From contig NW_004452134.1 of the NCBI RefSeq assembly GCF_000321225.1, forward strand, positions 118,665 to 182,664: a stretch of 64,000 bases of DNA, read 5' to 3'. The position numbers and the translations under genes are program-made. The stretch is from Odobenus rosmarus divergens (taxonomy: Eukaryota > Chordata > Mammalia > Carnivora > Odobenidae). The notes under the pieces are model-generated. The model saw only the letters and a list, made by a program, of their open reading frames with translations. It did not search any database and had not been told where the DNA came from. Shown here piece by piece: positions 10,766-23,105 of this stretch (position 1 is the stretch's first letter; every line of letters starts with the position of its first letter).

Positions 10766-12735
10766 CATAAACAAACCTGTTACACAAATTTTCTAATCAT
10801 AGAAATAAAGGTAACTTTGGATGTTAGGGGTGTGATCCTATTATACCTGTGGTATAACATTTATCAAAACTAGAAACAAAAAAACTGAAAAGGTATAAAT
10901 ATAAAAATATTATGATATGTCTACTATAGAAGCATTTATAATTTTTAATCATTATCAATTAAGGCATATGCTAATACAGATCACTTATTTTGAAACTAAA
11001 AGTCTTCAACATTCATTGATTGATTTTATTACCCAGAACCACAGCAGCTAGATGCCATCATAAAAGAAAAAATTTGAAAATTATTCTATAAAGACTAAAC
11101 ATCAACTGCCTAAATTCTTAGACACATAGAAAAATAAAAATCAGCATGCCACCTTAAATTCATCCTCAAAAAAATGTCATAACACATCATAGCAATACAT
11201 CAGATTTCTTCAAAATCCTGCTAAAGAAATGCCACACTTAACTAAACACTTAGATTAGGGAAAGCAGTATTTTAAATTTGAACAAAATCTCTTTCAGTAA
11301 GTTGCCTTTCTCATCAAGCCAGTGTTATCTGTTTACAAAATAATGAAATGGACAATTTGATTTTAAGTCGGCCTCACCTTAATTTAGAATAAGGAGAACA
11401 CATTTTTTCTGCCTCTTTGGTTCACATGTTCAAGTTGGTCTTTGTTGCTGTCATTGTTGTTCAACAAGGAATTTTGGGAAGCCTAAAAGGAAATGCTTTC
11501 AATTTTAGAAAATGCCTCGATTGCTTTGCTGTATGTGTGATAAGGCACTGTATAAATCTAAGTTGCTGTTGTTGTTAATGGGATCTATTCTCACAAAACA
11601 TCATTGTATGAGCTGCCTTTTTGCTGAGGCTGCCTGGAGGAGGGAGGGAAGTAGAGATTTTACTCCTGCTTTAAAAGGAAATAATCAGTCTGCAGGTGGT
11701 TGCATAGAGGGATAAGCAAATGGAACTAAGTGTAGCACATGGTTTTCCTGCACAGAATAACACCAAATAAGAATGAACGAGATAAAGATCTTTTGTACAA
11801 GCAGTGTTCTAAAGAGAAGCTTCGGGTTCCTAACGCCTCATGTTTATGCAGGAAAATCGTGGTATGCTTAAAATTAGATTTTTCTCCACAGGAACTTCTT
11901 ACTATAATGTGGAACTGGAGCAGTATATAATTTTAACTTTCTATTCCTCCAAATCATCTAAGCCAATTCTGAGTCAGTGTTAAGATGTTACAGGCCAAAA
12001 TAAATCCATGGTCTTTGATGCTGTGCCATCAACTCTGAGATTGAGATCAGAGTCAATTCTTTCTTATCAAAGAGTTTGTCCAAGGTTCAGGGTTGATATA
12101 TACTTTTTTATTCAGCTCTAAATAGGAAGTGAGTTTTTTAAAGGAGGAGGTAGGCTTAAAGCAGTGTTGAATTAGTCACAAGAAATGCTTTATTTCAGAT
12201 TTTCCATATCCTTTTATTCAGCTCAATTTTGCTGTGCATTTAAAAAATATTTGGCACACCCCATGGAATTTGGAAAAAAACTTTGCTCCAAGTCTGAGGT
12301 TTTACAATGAAATCAGGATAATTTCAGCTCAGTCTGATTTTCAAAGATAAGTACTTTCTTGAAAATCACTGCCAGATACCACGGCTTGCTGAGGGAAAAG
12401 TGAGAGATGCAGAAATGCATTTCAAAATACCCCCTGCAAGTGTTTGGGGAAAAAAAGTATTAGCAACAACAAAGGTGTTCACTATTGTAAGATGCTCAGC
12501 TGCCTTGCTGTGGCTTCAGAGAGTCTATTCCCTGTTCTTGTCACCTACACTAATATTGGGAGGCAGCTGAGTGGCCTCCAGGATAACCATGTTGCAGGAC
12601 AAAAGAAAGGAGATGGAGCTGGAAGAGTTCCAATTTCAGCCCAGTGGAGCCTGTGAGCTGGTGCCAAAGATAACAGAGTAGCATCAAAGCCTTATGGGAC
12701 AGCTGCACTGGCAGGGAGCTATAAAGGCAAAAGAG
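10766..12735. other. Unassigned, largely single-copy DNA
   Basis: No SINE, L1 or LTR landmarks seen over about 2 kb. Short frames (for example 11512-11715, plus) have no recognisable domain, no repeat architecture and no splice context that I can support. Confidence 0.5.
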
Positions 12736-12781
12736 AGAAGCAGACAGAGAAGGAGAGAGAGAGAACAGGAGATCGAGACAA

Positions 12782-12812
<31 letters not shown>

Positions 12813-12975
12813 GGGAGAAAGGGATCCCGAATCTATGTATTTTAGTGCCATGCAGGACTCTTGGAGAGGAGAAAGGAGAGGAAAGTAGGGGAGATGGAGA
12901 GAGGAAGAAAGGGGACTGGGAGTAAAGGGAGAAGAAAAGAGAAGAGAGAGGAAGGGGAGGAGAAGTAAAGACAGG
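12736..12975 (+). repeat. Purine-rich GA tract
   Basis: About 240 bp of (GA)n, GGA and GAAA mixtures, interrupted near 12825-12865 by a mixed stretch. It keeps frames open by composition, including a 223-codon minus-strand frame that is Ser/Leu/Pro low complexity. Not a gene. Confidence 0.9.
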
Positions 12976-13423
12976 AAGGGAGGGAGCATGGGGAGGGCAC
13001 CACTGGAAAAGTGACAGAGAGCAAGGCGGCTTGGATAATCTAAACGATTCTAAAAACAAAGGAATGATCAGTAGGAAGGTGAACATACATTTAGGCTCCT
13101 TCCCAAGCAAGTGAAGCACTGTGACAATCAGCTCTTTAGTAAGGATTTCCTTTGGGGCCTTCTTGTCAAATACATCCACTCCCAAGACAACAATTACAAA
13201 ACTGAAAGAATTCCCTGCCAAAAATGAATCAATTCTAACTTCATTAGGGAACTTATAGGAATGTGGGGGGAAAGGGAGGGCAGTGAGTGTGTGTGTGTGT
13301 GTGCATGCACGTGTGTTTCAAGGATTTGAATGAACATAGTATGGAAATGACCAATTATGAGAGATTAGGTTAGCTGATGGGAAGCTGATAGATGGGAAGC
13401 TACTAGGTAGAACAGTTGATGGG
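12976..13423. other. Unassigned DNA with a (GT)n run
   Basis: A (GT)n microsatellite followed by gcatgcacgtgtgt lies at about 13286-13317. The rest is unassigned. Confidence 0.6.
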
Positions 13424-13643
13424 CAGCTGTGGTTCTCACTGGGCACAATTTTTACACACAGCCCCCAACAGTGGGACATTTGGCAATACCCAGAGACATT
13501 TTGATTGTCATGAGTGGGGAGTACAACTGGCATCTAGTGGGTAGAGGCCAGGAATACTGCTAAACATCTGGCAATGTATGAGACAGCCCAACAAAGAATT
13601 ACCCAGCACAAATGGTCAATAGCACAGAGGTTGAGACACCTTG
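13424..13643 (+). mobile_element. MER5A-like hAT-Charlie DNA transposon
   Basis: The conserved MER5A core is clear: 'gggacatttggcaat', 'gagacattttgattgtca', 'ctggcatctagtgggtaga', 'ctgctaaacatc' and 'aaagaattaccc'. The ends are a diverged inverted pair (ctgtggttctcac at the left, ggttgagacaccttg at the right). It is a non-autonomous element about 220 bp long with no transposase. Confidence 0.9.
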
Positions 13644-13649
13644 ATCTAA

Positions 13650-13880
13650 AGTTAGAGAGACCTGTGTTAATTGGGGTTTGGCACTTCACCAGCTATGTGA
13701 CCTTAGCCAAGTTATTTCAGTTCTTTGTGCCTTGGTTTCTTCACTTAAAAGATGAGGATAGCAATATTTGCATAAAATTAAGAATTCTAAGAATTAAACG
13801 AGATTTCATATGTTGTAAAAAATCCCTAGCCCTGTGCCTGGGACTAGATTGGTATGCAATAGATATTTTTTTCTTTCCTT
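13650..13880 (+). repeat. MIR SINE
   Basis: It follows the MER5A-like element directly. MIR landmarks in order: 'accagctatgtgaccttagc' , 'aagttatttcag', 'gtgccttggtttcttcac', 'aaaagatgaggatagcaat' and 'cctagccctgtgcctgg'. This is the core and 3' half with moderate divergence. Confidence 0.85.
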
Positions 13881-14062
13881 CCAGAATGTAAGCTGGGCAT
13901 GGAATAAAATAAAATAATAGAATAGAATGAATAAAATACACATTGATTTTTTTTCTTCTACTCTATATGGCAAGGTCTATGAGTTGGAAACAAGGTCATA
14001 ATTTTCATAGTACATAGGCATGCCAGAAATTCTTACCTAAATAAATCAATAATGGAAATAAA

Positions 14063-14260
14063 TGGCTATCAGTCAGTTAAGTGTTTGACTTCAGCTCAGA
14101 TCATGATCTCAGAGTCCTGGGATGCAGCCCCACATCAGGATCCCTGCTCAGTGGGGAGTCTGCGTGTCCCTACGCCCCTTCCCTCCCCCCCCCCACTGCT
14201 CACACTCTCTCTCTTTCAGATAAATAAATAAAATCCTTAAAAATAAATAAATAAATAAAG
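14063..14260 (+). mobile_element. Can-SINE, older copy
   Basis: The head starts within 'tggctatcagtcagttaag', followed by 'cagctcagatcatgatctc', 'cctgctcagtggggagtct', a C-rich body with a C10 run at about 14187 and a (TAAA)n tail. The first bases of the consensus are missing or changed, and no clear target-site duplication is seen. Confidence 0.9.
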
Positions 14261-14465
14261 TGGGCATGAAAATAAATGAAGTAGGGAGGAAGGATTTTCT
14301 TATCTAAAATATCAATGAGTAGAATAAAACATTTTAATTGCATTAATACTTATACTCTTCTATTCGATGGCTTTTCTCATCCCCAAAATCTTGGGTTATG
14401 TTTCCTTCTATAGGCACAGTTCTTCTTCCTCATGGTTTATCACACATGTACTGATCTGTTTAGGA

Positions 14466-14930
14466 CTACATGCCCTACGGAACTGTAAGATTGTGAAAAT
14501 AAACGAAGACCACCCAAATGAGAACAAGCACAGGCTATTTATTCAGAGCTTGCTAAAGCAAGGGAGTCAGCCAACATCACTTGCATTTGGCAGAGACTCA
14601 AAGGCAGGCAGAGGGATGGAAAGCTTTATAGTAAAAAATGATAACAACAACAAAAAAAGGGGAAAGCTTCAGGTATGCCTTGATTGGAGATGTTGGCATA
14701 GGGAAGCTAGAGACAGGCTAAAGAGAAATGCAACATCATATGTGATTGGTTAGGGTAGTATATTTGGCTTTCTCTGGTTAGTCCTAAATTGTAAGCAGAG
14801 GAAAAATTAGGGAAGCTATCAGTTATTGATCAAGTCCTGACTGTTTTAGGCCAAAAGCTACAGAGGTTGTGGTTTGTCTTCCTGGACTGACTGATTCAGG
14901 CTGTAAGTCAGAGTTGTATTTTAATATATG
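14466..14930 (-). mobile_element. Probable solo LTR, minus strand
   Basis: On the minus strand an AATAAA (plus-strand tttatt at 14538-14543) follows a 'gctttagcaagctctg' segment and precedes 'agcctgtgcttgttctc', an arrangement I associate with old mammalian LTRs. No TG...CA ends or duplication could be fixed, and class is unassigned. It could instead be another ancient repeat. Confidence 0.4.
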
Positions 14931-15083
14931 GTCTAGCTCTTGTCCATTTGTATATTCTGTCACTCAAGCTCCTTGAAGTTAGATACCATGTTTGCCTTGC
15001 TCTGTTTCCAAGGCTGAGCAAGTTAAAAGCTACAACAAATAAAAGAAAGCCACAGTGAGCAAAGGGCTTGTATTCTAGTTTTC

Positions 15084-15295
15084 TTTCCTTTTTTTTTTTT
15101 TAAGATATTTATTTATTTATTTGACAGAGAGAGAGCACAAGCAGGGGAAGCAGCAGGCCAAGGGAGAATCAGGCAGAAGGAGAAGTGGGCTCCCAGCTGA
15201 GTAGGGAGCCCTACATGGGACTTGATCCCAGGATCCCAAGATCATGACCTGAACTCAAGGCAGACATTTAACCAACTGAGCCACCCAGGTGCCCC
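15084..15295 (-). mobile_element. Can-SINE with perfect target-site duplication
   Basis: Minus-strand copy: T-rich tail first, then 'gagagagagagcacaagcag', 'ctgagtagggagcc', 'gatcatgacctgaac' and the head 'ctgagccacccaggtgcccc'. The 15-bp duplication tgtattctagttttc is at 15069-15083 and 15296-15310. Confidence 0.97.
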
Positions 15296-15529
15296 TGTAT
15301 TCTAGTTTTCATCCTAAGCTTCTTTACATATCTTAGCACTCTTCAGTAGAATAAATTGGGGTTAAAATGGAAGAATAAAATAAAAGCAGGCCTCTTATTT
15401 CTAAATAAATCACATAGATCCAGGGAAAATGCATTTGCTTTATTCAACAAAGATTAGTTGAATACTAAATATGGATTATGCCTGAAGGGAGTTCAAATTT
15501 TATTGAGGGACACAGACCCGTAAAAAGAC

Positions 15530-17535
15530 AATTATATACTCTGCTCCTGGCCATGATGGACTAACAGTACATTTATCCTCTTGCCTCAAAGAATTAAAAA
15601 ATTGGATGAAATTTACAAAATGGTTAAAATGGTTTTCAATCACTGGATAATAGACTGCTTGGCAGAGTAACCCTGAAAGAAAGAAAATGAACAGGGTAGG
15701 CACCACAGCTGCGCTCGTTCATGGACTGAAGAGAATATTTAGGCCAAAGAGCATGGAGGGAGAATCCAAACTGGACCCAGTGATCTCCCTAAGTAAAGGA
15801 GACAGAATGTATACAGAGGAATCCTTCAACTGTTCAGCTGAACACTGGTCAGTACATGTGTGTAAGAAAACTACAAAAAGCTGGGCAAAGAACAAGACAG
15901 AAGAGGGCAGGTCAAACAATCATCAGTGTTTACACAGGGATTGGGAATAGTTGGTATTCTCACCAACCAGAAAGACCTCACTTATGCAGAATTAAATAGA
16001 GGATTTAGATAGATCCCCTTAGGACAAAAAAACAAACTATAAAAGAATTTTTTTTTCTATTGGATATATTGGAAGTCAAACAAAATGTTTTCTCTTCAAA
16101 TGATGCTGTTTAAAAACAAATGAAAAGAGTAGCTACAGAATGAGAGAAAATGTCTGCCAAAAAAAAAAAAATCCTACAAAAGACCTGCATCTATAAGGAT
16201 TTTTTACAATACAATAATAAAAAGACAAATAACCTCCCCACCATAGGCAAATGATTTACATATTTCCCCAAAGAAGATATATGGATAGCAAATGAGCACA
16301 CGTAAACAGCATCATTTATCATGAGGAAAACTCAAATCAAACCACAATCAGATACCACAACCCACCAATTAGAATGACTAAAATTAAAAAGGCTCATCCA
16401 AGTGTTTGCAAAAATGTAGAGCTTGGAACTTTCATACACTGCTGGTGAGAATGGAAAATGGTACAATTGTTTTGGAAAACAGATTAATATTTTCTCAAAA
16501 AATTAAAGATAATGCCCATATAATGACCTAGGCATTCCACAATCTTACAAGAGAAATGAAAGCAGATCACAAAAAGCTTATATGCAAATGTTAATTATAA
16601 TTTTCTTTGCAAACCAGCTTCCATCTATAGGGACTAGCTAAACATGTGGTCTATCATACCATACAATATGAAATCTACTCAGCAATTAAAAGGACCTATC
16701 ATTGCTATATGCAGCAACATGGATGAAATCCAAACAGTTGTAGTGATTGAAGTAAGCCAGACACACACAAAATGAAACACAAATTTTATAACTCCATTTA
16801 CACAAAATGTTTAAAACTACTGTAGGGGCTCAGAATAAACTGACCCAAGATCCGCCAGTTTGGTATGTGGATTATTTCAAGCTGAAAATAATCAAGGCCC
16901 ACAAGACTCAGGAAGAAACTTTCACTTTCCCACTCACTCCCTAAAAGAATTTAGATACAGGACCTGCTCTAAGGAAGGAACCATCACCATAGATAAGTAT
17001 ATTATAATATCAACTAGGTGTGGTGAACATCTGTTTACCATTTACTCCTTGTCATCTTCCTGTGAATTGCCTTACTTCCCTTTAATGTCCCGGAGCCCTA
17101 TCCCTTCTCCTTAGCTCAGGATGGCATATATACCCCATTTGCCTGTCTTGGGAATCTCTCATGTTTATGTGGATTCCCCATGCTTCAGTAATTAACTTTT
17201 ATTTTCTCCTGTTAACATGTCTTATGTCAATTTAATTCTTAGAACACCCAGAAGAATCTTGAAGAATAGAGGAAAGCTTTTCTTCCCTAACAATACAAAT
17301 TAATCTATTGTGACAGAGAGCAGATCAGTGATTGTCTGGGGATGAGTTGGGGGGAGGCAGAGAGAAGGATGGATTACACCCGGTCAGGAGGAAACTTTAG
17401 CCCGTGATGGACATGTTCATTATCTTGATTGTGGTGATAGCTTCATAAGTGTGTTAAGACTTGCCAAATTTTGTAGATTAAATATATATTGTTTACTGTA
17501 TACCAGTTATGCTTTGATAAAGTTGTATAGGAAGG
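15530..17535 (+). mobile_element. Old LINE-1, internally deleted and split by an LTR
   Basis: The left part (15530-16060) resembles the 5' end of an old L1 or HAL1-type element. From about 16110 it is decayed ORF2 C-terminal sequence ('aatgactaaaattaaaaagg', 'ctgctggtgagaatgg' and 'aagtaagccagacacacac' regions). It stops at the LTR at 16821 and resumes at 17293 with an L1 3' UTR-like segment ('gacagagagcagatcagtg', 'gatagcttcataagtgtg') to about 17535. Most of ORF1 and ORF2 is missing, so an internal deletion precedes 16110. Confidence 0.75.
16821..17292 (+). mobile_element. Solo LTR inserted in the old L1
   Basis: It begins TGTAGGGGC and ends CCTAACA. Shared blocks with 7731-8220 (gactcaggaagaaacttt, ctcaggatg, ttttattttctcc, gaagaa...ttttcttcc) make them one family. 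L1 sequence breaks at one edge and resumes at the other. Flanks ctac and atac are a possible decayed duplication. ERVL-like identity is inference. Confidence 0.75.
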
Positions 17536-18027
17536 TAATGCTTATAAAACAAAATGTCAGGTGTTATATGCACCTGAGGGCCCCAGTTATTAGGTATTGG
17601 GTGGTGTGAGGAAGGAGGGAGGTAAGGAGAAAATCTGAATACACAAATCCCTGGGAAGCACTTCATTACTGCTTTATATTTTACAGCTCTAGTGATCTGT
17701 TCTTCTCCTTGAATTTTCCCATATCATTTTTAAAAATTTCAAACAATCTGCATATGTGGATATTATTTTATTGACCAGCATTCCCTTTTCTTTTCTTCTT
17801 TATAAATTCTAACAAAACACTACAGAGTCATAATTACTTTTGAACTGTATCATTAATGTCTTCCACTTAAATGATAAGTTCTTTGAAGCCAATGTTGGTG
17901 ACTTTCCGAGCTCTCAAACTCCAGCAAATATTCCCTTGCTCAAAGTAAATTTTCAGTTTATATTTGCTGATTCTTTCACCAACTACATAAGAAAGTCAGT
18001 CATTCTCAATCTTCAGTTTTCAGTGAC
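17536..18027. other. Unassigned DNA
   Basis: No gene or recognised repeat between the L1 end and the next SINE. Confidence 0.5.
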
Positions 18028-18043
18028 TTGTCTTTGGTTCTTT

Positions 18044-18247
18044 TTTTTTTTTTAAAGATTTTATCTTATTTTATTTATTTGAGAGAGAGAGAATGAGAGA
18101 CAGAGAGCATGAGAGGGAAGAGAGTCAGAGGGAGAAGCAGACTCCCTGCTGAGCAGGGAGCCTGATGTGGGACTCGATCCCGGGACTCCAGGATCATGAC
18201 CTGAGCTGAAGGCAGTCGCTTAACCAACTGAGCCACCCAGGCGCCCA
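18044..18247 (-). mobile_element. Can-SINE with near-perfect target-site duplication
   Basis: Minus-strand full-length copy of the 'tctgactctcttccctctc' type, ending in the head 'ccacccaggcgcc'. The duplication ttgtctttggttcttt at 18028-18043 and ttgtctttcgttcttt at 18248-18263 differs at one base. Confidence 0.97.
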
Positions 18248-18263
18248 TTGTCTTTCGTTCTTT

Positions 18264-18805
18264 ATGGGAAACATTATTTCTTTGATTTCCCCTTCGTTTT
18301 AGAAAATCATTTTTATACTAAGCTTTAGTCACCTTTTTCCTTCTTACAATATGAGGTATTCTTGTCTGTTCAACCTCAAATTAGCAAGCCTAATTAATAT
18401 ATTTTCTACTCCAACAATTAGAGAATATAACCCGAATTAAAACAAGTCCCGTGACGTTTGAAATTATTTCACCATAGGGTTGTGCAGGTAAGACTAATTG
18501 ACCTAAGTAGCAGATAATTTTAAGATGTAAGAAGAAAGTTTAAAAACCATGAAGAAATAAGCCTAACAAAGAAATATGAATTCAAAACTAACAAAAAATT
18601 TGAGATTCAGGAAAACATTTTTGACGAGGTTGAATTATGCATAGAGATTCACTTCATATAGTGATTACTTTTAGTAAGACTGCATTTAAGTTGTGGACAA
18701 TTTCTAACATAATAAAAAATGTAAATCACCTTATTTGCATATATTAGACATGATTAATGGAGCCAAATTTATAAATTTAGTAAATAAATAGGCTTATATC
18801 GTTTC
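18264..18805. other. Unassigned AT-rich DNA
   Basis: No recognised gene or repeat. Confidence 0.5.
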
Positions 18806-18822
18806 AAGGCAACTGAGATTTT

Positions 18823-19009
18823 TTTTTTTAAAGATTTTATTTATTTATTTGAGAGAGAGAGAGAGCACAAGCAGGGTGAAGGGCAAAGGGAGAAGCGGGC
18901 TCCCCAATGAACAGAACAGAGAGCTCAATGTGGGACTTGATTCCAGGACCGCAGGATCATGACCTGAGCCAAAGGCAGATGTTTAACCAACTGAGCCACC
19001 CAGGCGCCC
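18823..19009 (-). mobile_element. Can-SINE with imperfect target-site duplication
   Basis: Minus-strand copy from the T-rich tail to the head 'ccacccaggcgccc'. The flanks aaggcaactgagatttt (18806-18822) and aagccagctgagatttt (19010-19026) match at 15 of 17 positions. The body is diverged, so it is older than the copy at 6618. Confidence 0.95.
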
Positions 19010-19026
19010 AAGCCAGCTGAGATTTT

Positions 19027-20514
19027 GAAAGCATTAACCCTTTCTGAATTAATCAACATAAGCAATAGTACTGATTTGCAGATGAACACTTTTTCTGAAA
19101 GCAATAATTGTATCTGTTTTAACAATGATAGATACTTCTTATACATCAAAATTTAATCTATCACCCTTTCCATATATATATATGTACATATCTCTGTGTA
19201 TTTATCATATTGTAAAACTGGGCAAATTACTCAGATTATCAAATCAAAAAGGCTTTGCTGAAGGTTAGCTAGATATTCAGGAAGAGTATTTGCTTAGCTT
19301 TCACTTCTGTTAGTTGCTGTTAACTCTGCATTTTGTGTGCAGACTCTTAAAATGGGGAAGAGCCAGAGCACAGCTACATTTTTGACCTAACTCAGTAGTT
19401 CTTCCCTGTGTTTTGAATACTATAACCTTTTATTTGCTATGTCTGGATTAATAGCTCTATTCCAATAACAAACTAAAATGTTCTCCAGGCAACTTCAATA
19501 TCCTAAGGAAAACATGGCCCAAGCAATCTATTTTCTGACACTCGTTTACACTTGCTCATCTACAGTGATGGAAAAAGTGACAGTATAGATCTGTAAGTGA
19601 CAGATGCCCAGCCAGGTCTGTTTCCTCAGCCCCAGCATCACTCAGCAACTCAGACCAAAGAATTTGCTGTTGGCATCCTCTACATATAGACACAGGTCCA
19701 ACTTTAAACACGTTTTGTGAAAATCAAAATGATACAAATGTCCTAAGAATCCATATATGAATAGAAAGCCCTTGCAAAATAGCAAGAAATAAAGGGTAAC
19801 TCTCCCAGATCATACTCCCTGATGTGTCAGCTTCTCTGAGCTAAATAAGATGATTCCTATTACATATAAAGTCTGCTGTTGCTCCACGTACTGAAACATA
19901 TCCACAAAATCAAAAAGATGCCAGGAAGAGACATCAAATGAAATTCAAAATAGGAGGTAATCAGTGAATTGATAAGAATCAAGCTAGGCAATTCTGTACC
20001 ATGTATATGATGAGAGATGGTAAGACAGTGATAATAGAGTCAGATGACAATAACTGATTAAAGTGAACAAGTTAATATTTCAGAATAATTTGTTTAGCAA
20101 TGTTACACAAATCTCTGAACTAGAAAAGACAAAGCATCTTCATAATCCAATTACTTCAAAAATTCTATTAACATAACTATCCAATCCCGTTGTTTGTATG
20201 CTATCATTACTGAGAGCTTCAGTTGCCATGGTGGCAAAATTATTAGAGAAAGTAGCTGTTCATTTTTATAAAAAGTTTTTTGGGATAGCCCACAGAATTT
20301 AAATATTTTGATTGAATAAAAATGGTTGCTGTAATATCTTAGTATGCAAAAGAAATAGTCTATAAATAATCCCAAGAAAAACACTTCTAAGTAATTATCT
20401 GATATTAACAGTGGAAAAAAACACATTAAAAACCTTATGATAAGAACAAAAAATACAAAATACTAAACAAAGGGCAACTGCAATGTCATTTGTAATAACT
20501 TCTAGTATTTTAGC
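19027..20514. other. Unassigned, probably single-copy DNA
   Basis: Apart from a small (TA)n patch near 19172-19186 no repeat family is recognised. There is no supported gene. Confidence 0.5.
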
Positions 20515-20600
20515 TTAGTCCTAAAGCTAATATTCTAAATGTGCAGTGCCTTATATATGGTATGTACTCAATAAATCTCCATTGAATGATTGGAGAAGAA
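20515..20600 (+). repeat. MIR or L2 3'-end fragment
   Basis: The string 'gcagtgccttatatatgg' followed by 'actcaataaatctccattg' and 'aatgattgg' matches the shared 3' end shape of MIR and L2 (…cagtgcctggcacata…ctcaataaat…). Too short to separate the two families. Confidence 0.45.
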
Positions 20601-21175
20601 AAAAATGCTCATTTAAATACTAACAAAACTTGAATTTATATTTAATTGGTTTTTTCCATTGGTATTGAGTTTCAGAATGCAGTTGTGCTGTTATATTTTC
20701 ATATAATCTAACAGAAGTTGGATATGAGTTTTTGTTTTAAGTCACTAAACATATTGAAATATTAAAGTAGACAATTTTTAAAATAAATATCTGTAAGGAA
20801 TATAATCAATATATCATATATTTTAATTTTTTTTGTTTGAGGTCATTGGAGTTTAATCCTGGGCTAGATCTATTTTATTAACTAAAGGCAAAATATTGAT
20901 TAGAACTCCAAGAAGAGCTATAGGGATAAGACTTATGTATGTTGGGATTAGTTTAGTAACTCACAAATCATATGCTACCCAAAAGCTTACTTTTCAAAGA
21001 AATTTGATAAAACATTTGAAAAGATAAAGATTGCCTTAGGTTCAACAGAGAATTGTAAGTAAAACTTGTATGACACATTCTCTGTCCAATAGAAAGATAA
21101 TTAGCATTTCTGAAAAACAAATATTTAACTAAACAAAATACTAGACACCGTATATCTATTAACTCTTCCTCAAAA
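20601..21175. other. Unassigned AT-rich DNA
   Basis: No recognised gene or repeat. Confidence 0.5.
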
Positions 21176-22055
21176 ATTTTTATTAACTATAGTTGTCATA
21201 CAAGGTTTTATTAGTTTCAGAGATATAAAATAATGACTCAACAATGTTATACATTACCCAATGCTCACCATGATAAGTGTAGTCACCATACAATATTATT
21301 AAAATATTATTGACTATTAATTTCCTATGTTTTACTTTTTGTCTCCATGACTTATTTTATAACAAGAAGTTTCTACCTCTCAATTCCCTGCATCAATTTC
21401 ATCCATCTTCCTACCCCTCTTCCTTCTGGCAACCACCAGTTTGTTCTCTGTATTATGAATCTATTTCAGATTTTTTTGTTTGTGCTGTTTTTTAGATTTC
21501 ATATATAAGTGAAATCGTATGGTATTTGTCTTTCTCTAACTGACTAATTTCACTTAGCATAATACCCTCTAGAACTATACATGTTCTTGCAAATGGCAAG
21601 ATTTCATTCTTTTTTACGGCTGAGCAATATTCCATTGTATATATAGTTAGCACATCTTTATTCATTCATCTATCAGCAGATACTTAGGTTACTTCCATAT
21701 TTTAGCTATTGTGAAGAATACTGCAATGGATATAAGAGTACATATATTTTTTTTGAATTAATGTTTTCATTTCCTTTGAGATAAATACCCAGTAGTACAA
21801 TTATTGGATCATATGGTATTTCCATTTTTAATTTTTTGAGGAACCTCCATACTGTTTTCCATAGTTGTTTGTACAATTTGCATTTCCACCAACAGGGCAC
21901 AAGTGTTCCCTTTTCCCTGCAGCCTTGTCAACATTTATTATTTCTTGTCTTTTTGATAAAAGCCATCCTGACTGGTGTATGGCAATATTTCATTGTGGTT
22001 TTGATTTGCATTTCCCTGATGATTTGTGATATTGAGTTTGTATGTATTAACTCTT
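21176..22055 (-). mobile_element. LINE-1, 5'-truncated: 3' UTR plus ORF2 end
   Basis: Antisense 3' UTR at left ('gccaaccaccagtttgttctctg'-like block at 21429) runs into the reversed C-terminus of ORF2: 'atatataagtgaaatcgtatgg', 'ttccattgtatatatag', 'ggatcatatggtatttcc' and 'gcatttccaccaacag'. Minus-strand translation near 21706-21900 shows ORF2 residues such as MPCWWKCKLYKQLWKT in decayed form. The right edge near 22055 is an abrupt 5' truncation. Confidence 0.92.
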
Positions 22056-22974
22056 AATTCTTACCATAATTCTAGATATTTTCCCCATTTTCTTTCTCTT
22101 GGGGGGGGGCTTTCTAAATTGCTCCCCAAGCAATCTGGCTTTAGATTCTATGCAATACTCTAAACTTCCCCTAGGTTATTCGAATTTATGAGGTGGGAGG
22201 GAGACATCAGGGTCTAAGCACCTATATTTTTGGCAGAGATTTTTTTTCATACATTTTAAACTTTCCAGTGGGTGAAAACTGTAAGGTATTTTTTGGCAAT
22301 GCAATTCCTGTATAATACCTCTATATTTCAATATTCCTATGATATATAATTTGAGGCATTTTAAAAAGCATTATTAAGTGGTATTACTATAATTCAGTTT
22401 GAGGCACAGTGATATGTTTCATAGCATCTCTGGGAGACATCATGTGCTCATTAGAAGGGAAATATTCTGACATCAATACCTTTAGGCAGCTTAGTAGAGA
22501 GAGAGATACATTTGAACATGAGTCCCATAAAATAGAGAATCATAGCTGCATTTCAAGTTCAGAAAGAGGGAACAGCTCGACTTCTAAATAAAAATAGATA
22601 TTTGTCAGAAGGTTTAAAAATACATGTTCATCAAAGCTACAATTTTCAGAAAACCAGAAAAATAATCCAATATAATCCAAATAAACACTCCTGTCTGTCA
22701 CATAACCTTTAATTATAATATGGCAACTGTAATTTCACCTAATTAGAAAAGGTGAATCCAATTTTGAATTGCAAATTATCCCTTTTATGAAAGCTCAAAG
22801 TAAAGCGTTCTCAGACTGACAGACTCGGTATGGATTGAGGTGCCCTATGATGGGATGTTTTTGATTAATCAGTGAGTTATTCCAAAAGGCTCTTATATGG
22901 AACCATTCATTGGTTTTAATATTAGTAGATACAGCTTTCCAATTAATACTTGTATCATAATACATGAAAGTTAG
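22056..22974. other. Unassigned DNA
   Basis: No recognised gene; a G9 run lies at about 22101. Start of the quiet block that extends to about 26590. Confidence 0.5.
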
Positions 22975-23105
22975 CATCCTAACCCTCTCCAACCTCCCTG
23001 AAATTCTGTTTTTTCGTTTATAAATAGGGACAAAAATACCCACATTTTAATGAAATAAGAATTAAATGAGAAGCCACAGGAAAACTGTTGGGTGAGCACT
23101 CAATG
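22975..23105 (+). repeat. Possible MIR fragment
   Basis: A MIR-like series is faintly visible: a decayed 'cagtttcctcatctgtaaaatggggata' counterpart at 23005-23040, then 'taagaattaaatgaga' and 'gagcactcaatg'. Highly diverged. Confidence 0.35.

Noticed and set aside
12550..13221. 223-codon minus-strand open frame
   Set aside because: It is kept open by the purine tract; the translation is Ser/Leu/Pro low complexity with no domain.
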